Shown one piece after another: positions 15,721 to 25,028 of a stretch of DNA of 50,134 nucleotides. Source of the stretch: Candidatus Omnitrophota bacterium (GTDB taxonomy: Bacteria > Omnitrophota > Gorgyraeia > JAGLLT01); assembly GCA_023140385.1 (NCBI GenBank), contig JAGLLT010000008.1, forward strand, positions 1 through 50,134. The letters are read 5' to 3'. The notes under the pieces are model-generated. The model was not told the DNA's origin. It saw nothing but the letters and a program-made list of their open reading frames with translations, and did no database searches. Numbering within the stretch: the first letter of the stretch is position 1; each line of letters opens with the position of its first letter. The translations under genes were made by a program, and so were the position numbers.

Positions 15721-16152
15721 ATGATATTGACCAGTCCGAACTTTCAGAATAACGGCGTTATTCCCGCGAAATTTACCTGCCAGGGAGAAGATGTTAATCC
15801 GACGATGGTTATTGATGGGACTCCCGAAGGAACCAAAAGCATGGCTTTAATTGTTGATGATCCGGATGCTCCCGGGAAGACATGGGTACACTGGGTTGTT
15901 TTTGATATTCCGGCCGCTCAGAAGATTGATGAAAACAGCGTTCCGGGGAAGCAGGGTGTTAATGATTTTGGCCTAAGAGACTATAGAGGACCCTGCCCGC
16001 CATCCGGTACCCACCGTTACTTTTTCAAGATATATGCCCTTGATAAAATCCTTGGCCTAAAGGAAGGTATAAGCAAAGAGGAGTTGGAGGAGGCCATTGA
16101 GGGACATGTGCTGGATAAGGTTCAACTGATAGGTTTGTATAAAAAACAATAA
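15721..16152 (+). CDS. YbhB/YbcL family PEBP-like protein
   Basis: A 143-aa phosphatidylethanolamine-binding-protein-like protein (Raf kinase inhibitor-like). The ligand-pocket motifs DDPDAPGKTWVHWVVFDIP and GPCPPSGTHRYFFKIYALD are complete and length is standard. Start choice: AGGAGG at 15707-15712 is 8 bp from ATG 15721 but only 2 bp from ATG 15715, so 15721 is preferred; the open frame upstream of this is probably untranslated. Function in bacteria is unclear (lipid or small-anion binding). It follows the nitronate monooxygenase-like gene by 71 bp and may be in the same transcript. Confidence 0.88.
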   Translation: MILTSPNFQNNGVIPAKFTCQGEDVNPTMVIDGTPEGTKSMALIVDDPDAPGKTWVHWVVFDIPAAQKIDENSVPGKQGVNDFGLRDYRGPCPPSGTHRYFFKIYALDKILGLKEGISKEELEEAIEGHVLDKVQLIGLYKKQ

Positions 16153-16176
16153 CTGCCGCCTAACTTTCATATTTTT

Positions 16177-16204
16177 GAAACTTTTAACGAAAAAGATTGT
16201 CTAA
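16177..16204 (+). promoter_or_regulatory. ECF-type promoter of the sigma factor gene (autoregulatory)
   Basis: GAAACTT (16177-16183), 15 bp, GTCTAA (16199-16204). The same pair with the same spacing occurs at 17899-17926. GGAACTT/GTCTAA is the known consensus of RpoE-type ECF sigma factors. Transcription should start 6-7 bp downstream, essentially at the ATG 16210, predicting a leaderless mRNA. Confidence 0.75.
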
Positions 16205-16209
16205 TATAA

Positions 16210-16809
16210 ATGGATAGAGAAGATTCTTATATTGAGAGGGATGACACAGCGTTGATTCAGGCTTTTCAGGCTGATGAAGAGGAGGCCTTTGATAAGCTGG
16301 TTATAAAGCATAAGAACAGGGTTTTTAATTTATGTTATCGTTTTGTAGGCAGTTACGAAGAAGCGGACGACTGTGCCCAGGAAACCTTTGTAAAGGTTTA
16401 TCGTTCTTTAAAGAAGTTTAAATTCAAATCGGCCTTTTCGACGTGGCTCTATGCTATAACGGTTAATACCTGTAAGAATAAACTTTCATCCTTAGAGTAC
16501 CGGTACAAAAAAAAGATGGTGCGGCTTGACGGCCCTAAGGGCGGAGAAGATGGTGTTTATCGGGTTGAGGTGCAAGATGAGTCTATGTCTCCCCGGGTTG
16601 AAATTGAGAGGAAAGAGAAGAAGGGCTTGATTCAGAAAGCGATAGACTCCCTGCCGGAACAGCAAAAGGTGGTAGTAGTCCTGCGTGATATTGAAGGGCT
16701 GTCTTATGAAGAGATAGCCGAGGTAGCCGGTTTTAAGCCGGGTACTGTAAAGTCAAAACTTGCCAGGGCGCGGCAGCAGCTCAGGGAAAAGCTAAAAGGG
16801 TTGATATAA
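16210..16809 (+). CDS. ECF RNA polymerase sigma factor (RpoE-like)
   Basis: A 199-aa group IV sigma factor. Region 2 (about residues 25-95) includes AFDKLVIKHKNRVFNLCYRF and DDCAQETFVKVYRSL; region 4 (about 135-195) has LPEQQKVVVVLRDIEGLSYEEIAEV and the helix-turn-helix GTVKSKLARARQQL. It would direct RNA polymerase to GGAACTT/GTCTAA promoters, one of which lies before this gene and one before the alpha-2-macroglobulin gene, giving a positive feedback loop held in check by the anti-sigma gene that starts immediately after its stop. No Shine-Dalgarno is seen and the promoter places the start codon at the 5' end of the mRNA. Confidence 0.92.
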   Translation: MDREDSYIERDDTALIQAFQADEEEAFDKLVIKHKNRVFNLCYRFVGSYEEADDCAQETFVKVYRSLKKFKFKSAFSTWLYAITVNTCKNKLSSLEYRYKKKMVRLDGPKGGEDGVYRVEVQDESMSPRVEIERKEKKGLIQKAIDSLPEQQKVVVVLRDIEGLSYEEIAEVAGFKPGTVKSKLARARQQLREKLKGLI

Positions 16810-17871
16810 ATGAATTGTAATGAGATTAAAAAACTTTTATCCGAATATATTGACGGGGCCTTAGAAGCAGACGAAAAGGCGGTTGTAGAGGAGCACCTTG
16901 CTTCCTGCGAAAAGTGTTCGGAAGAAGCTGCCTTATTAAAAGCCTGCGTTGAAAAGATTGGCTCCTTAGAAAAAATTGAGGCGCCGGAGGAGTTTCTGAA
17001 GAAGGTTAAGGAGCGTGTTGAGCGCCGCTCCGTCTTTCAGGAAATGATGCGCGGGCTGTTCGTGCCCGTTAGGATAAAAATTCCTTTAGAGTTGGCCGGC
17101 GTAGCGGTAAGTGTGGTCTTAGTTATTCTTATTTTAAATACTACTCAGCCGCAAAAGCAAATCGCGAGTTTGCCTCAACCAACCGATTCTATGCGTGCAC
17201 CGAACCCTACGTGGTTCGGTGCCGGAGAAGGATTAGCTGGAAAGAGGCCTGAGGAGGACAGTATAAGAGTTGCCTCAAAAGAAGTAAAGAAGCCGCCGTT
17301 AGTCATAAAAGAAGAACTGCTTTCTTATTCAAGAGGTGTTTTAGAAGATGAAAAAGATTCTAGGATAAGGCCGGAAGAAAAACCGATCGAGCTGGCGCTT
17401 TTGATAAGGCCAAAGGATGTTGGCAGTAAGGGCTACTCGGACGCGGCGCTGGACAGTTCATTAGCAGGCTTTGATTATGATGGTTATGAGGAGATAGCTC
17501 CAGCTCCGGGCAGTTATTTAGAGCAGTCAATTAGAGGAGATCACTCGGCGATTGATAAAGCGGACTTAGGCCTTGCGGTTGTAGATAGTGAGGAAGAGAG
17601 ACAAAAAGAAGTAGCCCTATCAGATATACAGAAGTCATATCTTGAAATTAAAAAACTAGTCGAGATTGCAAAAGGAGAAATCATATCTGTAAGCTATAAT
17701 GAAAATACAAATGAACCCCAAGCAATAACTATAAACCTTCCCGTGGAAAACAGCAGTTTGTTCTTAGATAATTTGAACCAACTGGGTGAACTACAAAGTC
17801 CCCCTTCCTTTGCCCCGGCAGAAGGCGAAAGATTAATTCGCCTGCGAATACAGCTTATACCCGCCAACTGA
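16810..17871 (+). CDS. Membrane anti-sigma factor with zinc-finger domain
   Basis: A 353-aa single-pass membrane protein beginning right after the sigma gene stop. Residues 1-45 form the ZAS-type anti-sigma domain: MNCNEIKKLLSEYIDGAL, then HLASCEKCSEEA giving the His-x3-Cys-x2-Cys zinc ligands. A hydrophobic helix (about residues 95-112, LAGVAVSVVLVILIL) places the C-terminal 240 residues outside the cytoplasmic membrane. That region is Pro/Glu-rich and then folded (near 275-350, ISVSYNENTNEPQAITINLP). It presumably holds the sigma factor inactive until an envelope signal triggers its release; proteolysis is the usual route. The outer sensory domain is not recognised. Confidence 0.88.
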   Translation: MNCNEIKKLLSEYIDGALEADEKAVVEEHLASCEKCSEEAALLKACVEKIGSLEKIEAPEEFLKKVKERVERRSVFQEMMRGLFVPVRIKIPLELAGVAVSVVLVILILNTTQPQKQIASLPQPTDSMRAPNPTWFGAGEGLAGKRPEEDSIRVASKEVKKPPLVIKEELLSYSRGVLEDEKDSRIRPEEKPIELALLIRPKDVGSKGYSDAALDSSLAGFDYDGYEEIAPAPGSYLEQSIRGDHSAIDKADLGLAVVDSEEERQKEVALSDIQKSYLEIKKLVEIAKGEIISVSYNENTNEPQAITINLPVENSSLFLDNLNQLGELQSPPSFAPAEGERLIRLRIQLIPAN

Positions 17872-17898
17872 TACATCAAGCAACAATTCAAATTTTTT

Positions 17899-17926
17899 GG
17901 AACTTTTTCGTTTCCTTCTTGTCTAA
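17899..17926 (+). promoter_or_regulatory. ECF-type promoter before the alpha-2-macroglobulin gene
   Basis: GGAACTT (17899-17905), 15 bp, GTCTAA (17921-17926), matching the sigma gene's own promoter in sequence and spacing. The transcript would have a leader of about 150 nt, containing a CCCGT/ACGGG hairpin near 18043-18063 and an AAGGAG ribosome binding site before the ATG at 18083. Confidence 0.75.
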
Positions 17927-18082
17927 TTAAATGAGAGCGTGAAAAGGTTGTGAATGGGATTGATTAGAGATTATTAATATCTTCACTTTCGAGGTGGTCG
18001 TAGGTATGGTAAAATATAGTTTAAGCTTCGGAGTTAATTCTCCCGTGCCCTAATTGTACGGGATCATTAAGGAGATTCACTT

Positions 18083-21000
18083 ATGAAATCTTTTACTGGA
18101 TTTAAACGAGGGTGTTTTTATTGCTTGGCAGGTGTTTTGTTGGTTTTTGGGCTTGTTGCTATAACCGGCGCGGATGAAGCGGGTTATGGAGAACTGAAGA
18201 TAGAGGCTGAGAAGCTTTTTGGTGAAGGGTCTTATGGGTTGGCGCGCAAGGTCTATTTAAAGGCGGACGTGCTTGAGCTTTCCGCGGAAGAGGCGCGCTG
18301 GGTAGATTTTCGCCTGGCTGATACTATGTGGCGTTCACAGGCGGGAACACAGACGGCTGATAACACAGAGTATGAACAGGCGAGAAAGCAGCTTGAGGAA
18401 TTAATCCGTGACGTTAATCGCCCTGAAGAACAAAATCGGGCCTGGGCTGAGGCGCAGGAGTCGCTGGGTGATTTTTGGTGGACGCGCCGCAATTCGCAAA
18501 ATTGGCATCAGGCCTGGCCTTATTATCAGAAGGCGCTTGACTGGTGGGCGGGGGCAAAAGAAATTGAGTTGGCACGAGGGCGTTACATTAAAATTGTTTG
18601 GAATATAGCCATGCCCTCATGGAGCACAGGAAGGAATTACAGCTACTACTATTACGGTTACTATGGCAATATATTGCCCCTTGAGATACTTGAGAATGTT
18701 CTTAAAATTGCCCAAAAGGAAAACGATAAAGCGAGGGCGCATTATCTTATCGCGATGACCCTTCGCCGGGGCGGCGATTGGCAGAAGCGGGAGCGGGTAG
18801 TTGAGGAGTTTGAGGCCGCGCTTAAGTTAAAGAGATCAACCGATTGGTATGATGACGCGCTTTATCATTACGCGGAGTGGCTTGTCAGTAACGGTAGAGC
18901 TGTTTTACTTAAAGACGGCGGTTGGCAAATGGAGCCCGACTATATAAGAGCGTTGGAATTATTCAGGCGCCTGGTAACAGAGCATCAAAAAGGCGAGACG
19001 CGGTACTTTGATCAGGCAAAAGAACGGATAAAAGAGATTACCGGTCCAAAGGTAAATATTAGAGTTTCACACATATTTCTTCCTGGCTCAGAGATTCAAT
19101 TCTATCTGAACTGGCGCAATGTTGATAACATCAATTTTACACTTTATAAAGTAAACCTTTCCGAAGATGTTGAATTTTTAGGAAGTGACGCGGGAAACAG
19201 CCAATGGCTTGAACATATAGACCTTAGCCGGAGCCGGAAGGTTAAGGCCTGGTCAAAGGCGGTGGAGAATAAAGGCAAGCACAAGCCGCGGCAGGAAACG
19301 GCGCGCCTTGATGATAAACTGCCGCTGGGAGCATACGTTTTAGAGGCAAAAAGTCAGGATGCCCGGAGCCGGGAACTGATACTGGTAACCGATGCCTCGA
19401 TAGTTATGAGGACGTCGGGTAAACAGGCCCTGGTTTACTTCGCGAACGCCCTTGACGGCTCACCTATTAATAGAGCAGTAGTGGAATTGTGGGAGCGGCG
19501 CTATAACGGCCAAAAGTGGATCTGGCGAAGGATGGAAAAAGAGACAGATAAGGACGGTATTTGTGTTTTCGACCTGTCAGACACCAGCAATAATTTAGAA
19601 CTTTTTGCCGGAGCGGCTTTTGGCAATCGCCAGGCGTTTAGTATAGGCAATAGTTATAACTACAACCGCCAAAAAGATAAGTGGCGTGTTTACGCGTCCT
19701 GCGACCGCCCCGCCTACCGGCCGGAAGAAAAGGTCAGCTGGAAGTTTATTGCCCGCAGATATGACGGCGCCGTTTATTCAACGCCGGCTCATCAAACTGT
19801 TGAATTTGAAATCAGAGACCCGCGCGGCAGTGAGGTCAAGAAAGACAAGGTTAAATTAAACGCCTTTGGAAGCGCCTGGGGCTCACTTGAATTAACCGAG
19901 TCTATGCCGCTGGGAGAGTACAGGGTAATCTTCTGGGATGAAAAACGGAGTAACTATATAGGAGAGGCGGTTCTCTTCAGGCTTGAAGAGTATAAGCTGC
20001 CGGAGTTTAAAGTCAGTATACAGACACCGCGGGAAAAAGGACAAAGAAAGGCCTTTTGCCTGGGAGATATAGTAGAAGTAGATATTCAGGCCGACTACTA
20101 TTTTGGCGGGGCGGTAGCTAATGCTGATGTTGAGGTAGTTGTCTATCAAAATCCGTTTTATCATTTCTGGCAGACACCGCGCGACTTCCCCTGGTATTAT
20201 GAAAATACCAACTCATACCGCTCCTACTATGGAGACGGCCAGGTGATTAAGCGGGAGAAGATAAAGACTGACGCGGCAGGCAAGGCTGTCCTAAAATTTG
20301 AGACACCCAAAAACGCGCGGCAGGACTTTGAGTACCGTGTTGAAGCGCGTGTTACCGACGCTTCACGCCGTGAAATCATCGCCAATGAAACTGTGCGTGT
20401 TACGCGGCAGGCTTACTATGTATATTTTGACAACAAACACAACCTTTACCGCCCGCAGGATAAGGTGGAGGTTGATATTAAAACCCTTGATGCCAACAAC
20501 CAGCCGGTGCCAAGAGAAGGCGTAGTGAGGGTAACGAGAGATTACTGGTATGAGGTCTGGGAGACTCCTGACGGCAGAGAGGTAAAGGGCAGGGAGCTAA
20601 AGAGACTGCGCGGGAAATATGGCATTTTCCCGCCGAGCCCGGCAAAGAAAGGTAATAAGCGCTGGCGCCTTAAATTTAGCGGCTATGAGCAGGATGTAGT
20701 TCTGACGCGGACTATTAAGACTGATGTTGAAGGTAAGGCCGAATTCACCTTCACTCCGGAGAGAGAAGGTTATTATCGAATTAGCTGGACGAGCCGGGAT
20801 AAAAGAAATACGCCTATTAATAGCCAGACGACCGTCTGGGTTGCTGTTAATGCTACTACAGAACTTAGTTACCGCCCCGGCGGCGTTGAAATTATCGTTG
20901 ATAAGGATACCTTTAACAGCGGACAAAAAGCGGCTGTGATGCTAAGTGTACCCACCAATGGCCGCTATGTGCTCTTTAGCGTTGAAGGAGATGACCTTTA

Positions 21001-24000
21001 TAGCTACCGGTTAATTCATTTAACCGGCACGGTAAAACTTATTGAACTGCCGGTTGAGCAAAAGCACGTTCCTAACATTTTCCTGAACGCGGTAATGGTG
21101 GCTGACGGGCAGTTGTTTACGGACACCAAGCAGGTTATTGTGCCGCCGGTGGAACATTTTCTTGAGGTTGAAGTAAAGTCTGACCGCGAGGAGTATGAGC
21201 CCCGCGATGAAGGAACACTTACAATAACCACACGTGACCATCAAGGCAGGCCTGTTTCGGCAGAGGTGGCTCTTGGCCTGGTGGATGAATCGGTCTATTA
21301 TATTCAAAAAGATTATGCTCCTGACCCGCGGCAGTTTTATTATGGCACCAAGCGCGGCCACGCTATCCGGATGCAAAGCACCTTTTATCAAAAAAGCTAT
21401 ATGAAATTGGTTGAGGGCGACAAAAACCAGTTAATTGATGAAAAGATTCTCCGAAGGCTGAAGTTGGAGGAACGTGATAAAATCGATCATAAGTATAGCT
21501 ATGACTCATTCGGAGGAAATATCAACGGTGTTGAGAGAATAAGAGTAAGCGGAGATTTATCTGTAATGGATGCCTGTTGTGAATGTAGTGAGGAAAGTGG
21601 ATCAATGATGCAATCAAAGAAAAAAATCGTGGGGAGAGAATTTAAGCTTTGTTCCGGAATGGCGTCGGGCGGGGAGCCGGCCGTTCAGGTGCGCAGTGAC
21701 TTTCGCTCCACTATATTCTGGCAGCCGGATATTATTACCGGCAAAGACGGCAAAGCTGAGGTAAAAGTAAAGTTTGCCGACTCACTTACGGGCTGGAAGG
21801 CATCGGCGCGCGTGGTAAGCCGAGGCAATCAGTTTGGCACAGCCTCTACCAATATGCGGACAAAAAAACCGCTTATCGTCCGCCTGCAGGCGCCGAGATT
21901 TTTTGTTGTCGGCGACGAAGTAACTGTTTCAGCGGTTATAAATAATAATACCAATAAACCTATTAATGTCAGCCCCAATTTAGAAGCGGAGGGGTTGACA
22001 GTTAAAGGTGTCCTTAAGGATGGCAAGCTGAAAAGAACCGATAGACAGCAGGTTAAGGTTGATGCCAATGGCGAAGCGCGGATTGACTGGCTTGTAGCTG
22101 TAGAAAAAGCCGGCGAGGTGAAGCTTATGATATCCGGCCGCGGCGGCAAACATTCGGACGCGATGGAGAAAAAGTATTTTGCTTATGAGCACGGTATTGA
22201 GAAGTTTGTTTCTAAATCCGGCAAGACGCGCTCCGATGAGGTGGTTGTAAAGCTTAATATTCCCAAAGAGCGCAGGCCGGAGACAACTACTTTAAATGTA
22301 CAAATTACACCGAGTATGGCTGTAACTATGCTGGATGCTCTTCCATATCTTATTGACTATCCTTATGGCTGTACAGAGCAGACGTTAAGCCGTTTTTTGC
22401 CGGCCGTAATCACCGCCAAAACCCTTAATGACCTGGGTATTGAACCGGAGGTAATCGCGGGTAAAATTTTTGGCGGCATAGAAGAGGAGTATGCCGGCAA
22501 GACTCATCCTAAAGGTAAAAAAGATCTGAAGAAACTTGACAAGATGGTTAAAGAAGGGCTTGTCCGCCTTTATGATTTTCAGCACAGCGACGGCGGCTGG
22601 GGCTGGTGGAAGAAGGGTGAGAGCGATCATTATATGACGGCCTATGCCGTCTGGGGGCTGGCACTGGCACAGGAGAGCGGCATTAAAGTGAAGAAGGATG
22701 TACTGAGGCGCGGGGCAGATTATCTTGATAAGGAGATTGTTGAAGAGGAAGATAGTTATGATATGCAGGCCTGGATGCTGCACGCGCTTTCTTCTTATCA
22801 CGCCTCTATAAAACAACACAAGGTTGGTAAATTGCAGGTAAAGGCTTTTGAAAATCTCTGGAAGAATAAAGACAGGCTTAACGCTTATACCAGGGCTCTG
22901 CTTGCCCTAAGCGCGGATAATTACGGATATACTGAGAAAGCAAAGATACTTGTTCAGAATCTTGCTAATGGCGTTAAGGTTGATACCAGCCCCGATACAT
23001 CGGTAATACAGCGCGGCAGACAGCAATCGCATAAGGCCGTTATCGGCACCGCCCATTGGGGAGAGGACGGCGTCTATTGGCGCTGGTCCGAAGGCGGGGT
23101 TGAGGCGACCGCCTTTGCTTTACAGGCACTGCTTACTATTGACTCGCAGAACGAGTTGATTGAGCCGGTAACCAACTGGCTTATCAAAAACCGCCGCGGC
23201 GCCCAGTGGAGCAATACACGCGATACAGCTATTACAATTCTTACACTAAATAGATATCTGCGCCAAAGCGGCGAACTTGAGGCAGGCATTGAATACGAAC
23301 TATTCGTAAATAATAAGCTGATTGCCAAAAAGAAGATAACCAAAGAGGATATTTTTAGCGCGCCAAGTGTTTTTGAGATTGATAGGGCTTTGATTAAAAA
23401 CGGCGTAAATGAAATCCGCGTAAGGCGCAAGAAGGGCAATGGCCCGCTTTACTTTGCCGCGCGCGCTAAATTTTTCAGCCTGGAGGAACCAATAACGGCT
23501 TGCGGTAATGAAATATTTGTGCGCCGCCAGTATTACAAACTTGTTGGCCGGCCGACACTGCTTAAAGGCTATGTATATGATAAACAACCGCTTAATGATG
23601 AGGGCATGATTAAGAGCGGCGAGCGGGTTGAGGTTGTGCTTACCATTGAGGCGAAGAATAATTATGAATACCTTGTTTTTGAAGACTTGAAACCTGCCGG
23701 CTTTGAGGCGGTTCAGCTTCAAAGCGGAGAGCCTCTGTACGCGAGAGAATTAAAATCAGGCGCTGTTGAGTATCTCTTTGGCAGCTCCGAAGAAGACGCG
23801 GCCATACTGCCTCCCGAACCTGATGGGAACGCGGATGATTATACCGGCCGCAGGCGCTGGATTTATCAGGAACTGCGCGACCGCAAAGTAGTATTATTTA
23901 TTGATAAACTCCCCGAAGGCGTCTGGGAAATCCGCTATAACCTGCGGGCCGAGGTGCCGGGTAAGTTCCACGCCCTGCCGGTGCTCGGACACGCGATGTA

Positions 24001-24055
24001 CGTACCGGAGATTCGCGCCAACGGCCGGGAGGCACGAATAACAGTTGAAGAATGA
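18083..24055 (+). CDS. Alpha-2-macroglobulin family protein with thioester
   Basis: A 1990-aa exported protein; bacterial members trap proteases in the periplasm or at the cell surface. An N-terminal hydrophobic signal (about residues 10-30) precedes a TPR-like helical region with Tyr-rich stretches (RNYSYYYYGYYG), followed by MG domains (VYASCDRPAYRPEEKVSWKF; FRLEEYKLPEFKVSI), a bait-like region near 1140-1190, the A2M domain and a thioester domain with YPYGCTEQTLSRF: Cys1430 and Gln1433 can form the internal thioester. The alpha-alpha barrel follows (QHSDGGWGWWKKGESDHYMTAYAVWGL). The bait-like segment contains an odd Cys cluster (DACCECSEESG). It is longer than most bacterial homologues. 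The ECF-type promoter suggests induction by envelope stress. The base composition is visibly richer in G+C than the island. Confidence 0.93.
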   Translation: MKSFTGFKRGCFYCLAGVLLVFGLVAITGADEAGYGELKIEAEKLFGEGSYGLARKVYLKADVLELSAEEARWVDFRLADTMWRSQAGTQTADNTEYEQARKQLEELIRDVNRPEEQNRAWAEAQESLGDFWWTRRNSQNWHQAWPYYQKALDWWAGAKEIELARGRYIKIVWNIAMPSWSTGRNYSYYYYGYYGNILPLEILENVLKIAQKENDKARAHYLIAMTLRRGGDWQKRERVVEEFEAALKLKRSTDWYDDALYHYAEWLVSNGRAVLLKDGGWQMEPDYIRALELFRRLVTEHQKGETRYFDQAKERIKEITGPKVNIRVSHIFLPGSEIQFYLNWRNVDNINFTLYKVNLSEDVEFLGSDAGNSQWLEHIDLSRSRKVKAWSKAVENKGKHKPRQETARLDDKLPLGAYVLEAKSQDARSRELILVTDASIVMRTSGKQALVYFANALDGSPINRAVVELWERRYNGQKWIWRRMEKETDKDGICVFDLSDTSNNLELFAGAAFGNRQAFSIGNSYNYNRQKDKWRVYASCDRPAYRPEEKVSWKFIARRYDGAVYSTPAHQTVEFEIRDPRGSEVKKDKVKLNAFGSAWGSLELTESMPLGEYRVIFWDEKRSNYIGEAVLFRLEEYKLPEFKVSIQTPREKGQRKAFCLGDIVEVDIQADYYFGGAVANADVEVVVYQNPFYHFWQTPRDFPWYYENTNSYRSYYGDGQVIKREKIKTDAAGKAVLKFETPKNARQDFEYRVEARVTDASRREIIANETVRVTRQAYYVYFDNKHNLYRPQDKVEVDIKTLDANNQPVPREGVVRVTRDYWYEVWETPDGREVKGRELKRLRGKYGIFPPSPAKKGNKRWRLKFSGYEQDVVLTRTIKTDVEGKAEFTFTPEREGYYRISWTSRDKRNTPINSQTTVWVAVNATTELSYRPGGVEIIVDKDTFNSGQKAAVMLSVPTNGRYVLFSVEGDDLYSYRLIHLTGTVKLIELPVEQKHVPNIFLNAVMVADGQLFTDTKQVIVPPVEHFLEVEVKSDREEYEPRDEGTLTITTRDHQGRPVSAEVALGLVDESVYYIQKDYAPDPRQFYYGTKRGHAIRMQSTFYQKSYMKLVEGDKNQLIDEKILRRLKLEERDKIDHKYSYDSFGGNINGVERIRVSGDLSVMDACCECSEESGSMMQSKKKIVGREFKLCSGMASGGEPAVQVRSDFRSTIFWQPDIITGKDGKAEVKVKFADSLTGWKASARVVSRGNQFGTASTNMRTKKPLIVRLQAPRFFVVGDEVTVSAVINNNTNKPINVSPNLEAEGLTVKGVLKDGKLKRTDRQQVKVDANGEARIDWLVAVEKAGEVKLMISGRGGKHSDAMEKKYFAYEHGIEKFVSKSGKTRSDEVVVKLNIPKERRPETTTLNVQITPSMAVTMLDALPYLIDYPYGCTEQTLSRFLPAVITAKTLNDLGIEPEVIAGKIFGGIEEEYAGKTHPKGKKDLKKLDKMVKEGLVRLYDFQHSDGGWGWWKKGESDHYMTAYAVWGLALAQESGIKVKKDVLRRGADYLDKEIVEEEDSYDMQAWMLHALSSYHASIKQHKVGKLQVKAFENLWKNKDRLNAYTRALLALSADNYGYTEKAKILVQNLANGVKVDTSPDTSVIQRGRQQSHKAVIGTAHWGEDGVYWRWSEGGVEATAFALQALLTIDSQNELIEPVTNWLIKNRRGAQWSNTRDTAITILTLNRYLRQSGELEAGIEYELFVNNKLIAKKKITKEDIFSAPSVFEIDRALIKNGVNEIRVRRKKGNGPLYFAARAKFFSLEEPITACGNEIFVRRQYYKLVGRPTLLKGYVYDKQPLNDEGMIKSGERVEVVLTIEAKNNYEYLVFEDLKPAGFEAVQLQSGEPLYARELKSGAVEYLFGSSEEDAAILPPEPDGNADDYTGRRRWIYQELRDRKVVLFIDKLPEGVWEIRYNLRAEVPGKFHALPVLGHAMYVPEIRANGREARITVEE

Positions 24056-24159
24056 CATAAAAGGTATAAACTTTTTGCTTGCGGGAGGAAGTGGGAGGTG
24101 CTATAGTAAAATTAGGTATTATTGTAAATGTCCATTAAGCCGAGGGGGGGGAAGTTTTA

Positions 24160-24471
24160 ATGAAAAAAGAAGAGCTTAAGAAAAAAATTGATAAGCTGTG
24201 GGAAACCAGTAAAAATGACCTGGAAAAGATTATGAAGAACGCTGAACGCCTGGCTAAGGATGGCGAGCGTTACATTAAAGATAAGTCTGAGAAGGGAAAG
24301 AAGCAGTTGGAGATAGCGGCTCTGGCCTTACAGAGAGAGAAGCTGTATTATGAATTAGGCAAAGTTTTGGCTAAAACCCCAAAGGCCAAATGGGCCGGCA
24401 CCAAAAAAGCGCTTGATATTGTAACTAAGATTAAAGGTATTAATCTTAAAATAGGACAGAAAAAAAGATAA
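24160..24471 (+). CDS. Small charged helical protein, unknown
   Basis: A 103-aa Lys/Glu-rich, almost wholly helical protein (KKEELKKKIDKLWETSKNDLEKIMKNAERLAKDGERYIKDKSEKG...), without signal peptide or membrane segment. The heptad-like pattern suggests a coiled coil. It recalls small stress-associated or structural proteins encoded near envelope-stress genes, but no family is recognised. It has an independent terminator and probably its own promoter (TTGCTT with TATAGT about 17 bp later at 24076-24105). Confidence 0.65.
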   Translation: MKKEELKKKIDKLWETSKNDLEKIMKNAERLAKDGERYIKDKSEKGKKQLEIAALALQREKLYYELGKVLAKTPKAKWAGTKKALDIVTKIKGINLKIGQKKR

Positions 24472-24476
24472 AAAAC

Positions 24477-24527
24477 GGGGTAGGGTTATATTTTTAGTCT
24501 AAAATAACACCCTGCCCCTCTCTTTTG
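24477..24527 (+). terminator. Intrinsic terminator
   Basis: GGGGTAGGGT (24477-24486) pairs with ACCCTGCCCC (24509-24518), extended inward by A/T-rich pairing, and is followed by TCTCTTTTG. It closes the small helical gene. Confidence 0.75.
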
Positions 24528-24587
24528 TAATGGTGTTTTAATTGAGCATAAAAAACACAGGGCTATTAGAGGCGACTTCGGGTGCTA

Positions 24588-24615
24588 TTGATTTTTATCT
24601 TTAAAGTGGTATAAT
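24588..24615 (+). promoter_or_regulatory. Promoter of the lipoprotein-PilZ cluster
   Basis: TTGATT (24588-24593), 16 bp, TATAAT (24610-24615), upstream of the GTG start at 24648. Confidence 0.6.
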
Positions 24616-24647
24616 TGCCAAAAGAGACTTTTAAAAAGGTGGAGCGC

Positions 24648-25019
24648 GTGAAAAAAGGCATAGCTCTTTTTTTTATCTTGTTTGGCCTGTGCGGTTGTTC
24701 GCAGGGATTGATGAGATTGATAGAGGTTGGTAAAAGCCAGGAGGGATTCCAGAAGGAGTTAGTCAAAGAAACGGAAAACTTTGAGGCTGTTAAAGAGGCT
24801 ATAGGAAGCGGTGAGATTAAGACGGGCTGGTCCCGGGATTCCATTAGAGAACTTTGCGGCGGGCCGGTTGTTGTGATCTATGAGGAAAATGACGAAGAAA
24901 AATGGGTTTATAAGCCGGGGCACGCGACCTTTTTTGACAATAATAAAGTGTATCTATTTTTTGATAAAGAGGGCTTGTTAAAAAATTACGAAATTTTAAC
25001 TAAGCCCGATAATAAATAA
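24648..25019 (+). CDS. Small lipoprotein
   Basis: A 123-aa lipoprotein: MKKGIALFFILFGLCGCSQG has a short positively charged N-region, a hydrophobic core and a lipobox ending at Cys17. The mature part is helical, then carries GEIKTGWSRDSIRELCGGPVVVIYEENDEEKWVYKPG, resembling the SmpA/OmlA (BamE-like) fold in which a small protein binds the outer membrane assembly machinery; that resemblance is modest. GTG 24648 is chosen because AAAGGTGGAG lies 4-12 bp before it and the signal sequence starts there; the frame extends upstream to a TTG inside the promoter. Confidence 0.75.
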   Translation: MKKGIALFFILFGLCGCSQGLMRLIEVGKSQEGFQKELVKETENFEAVKEAIGSGEIKTGWSRDSIRELCGGPVVVIYEENDEEKWVYKPGHATFFDNNKVYLFFDKEGLLKNYEILTKPDNK

Positions 25020-25028
25020 GGCAACTAT

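Noticed and set aside
20597-23722. Long antisense frames within the alpha-2-macroglobulin gene
   Set aside because: They are shadows of a strongly coding, GC-richer sense strand and show no ribosome binding sites or family motifs.
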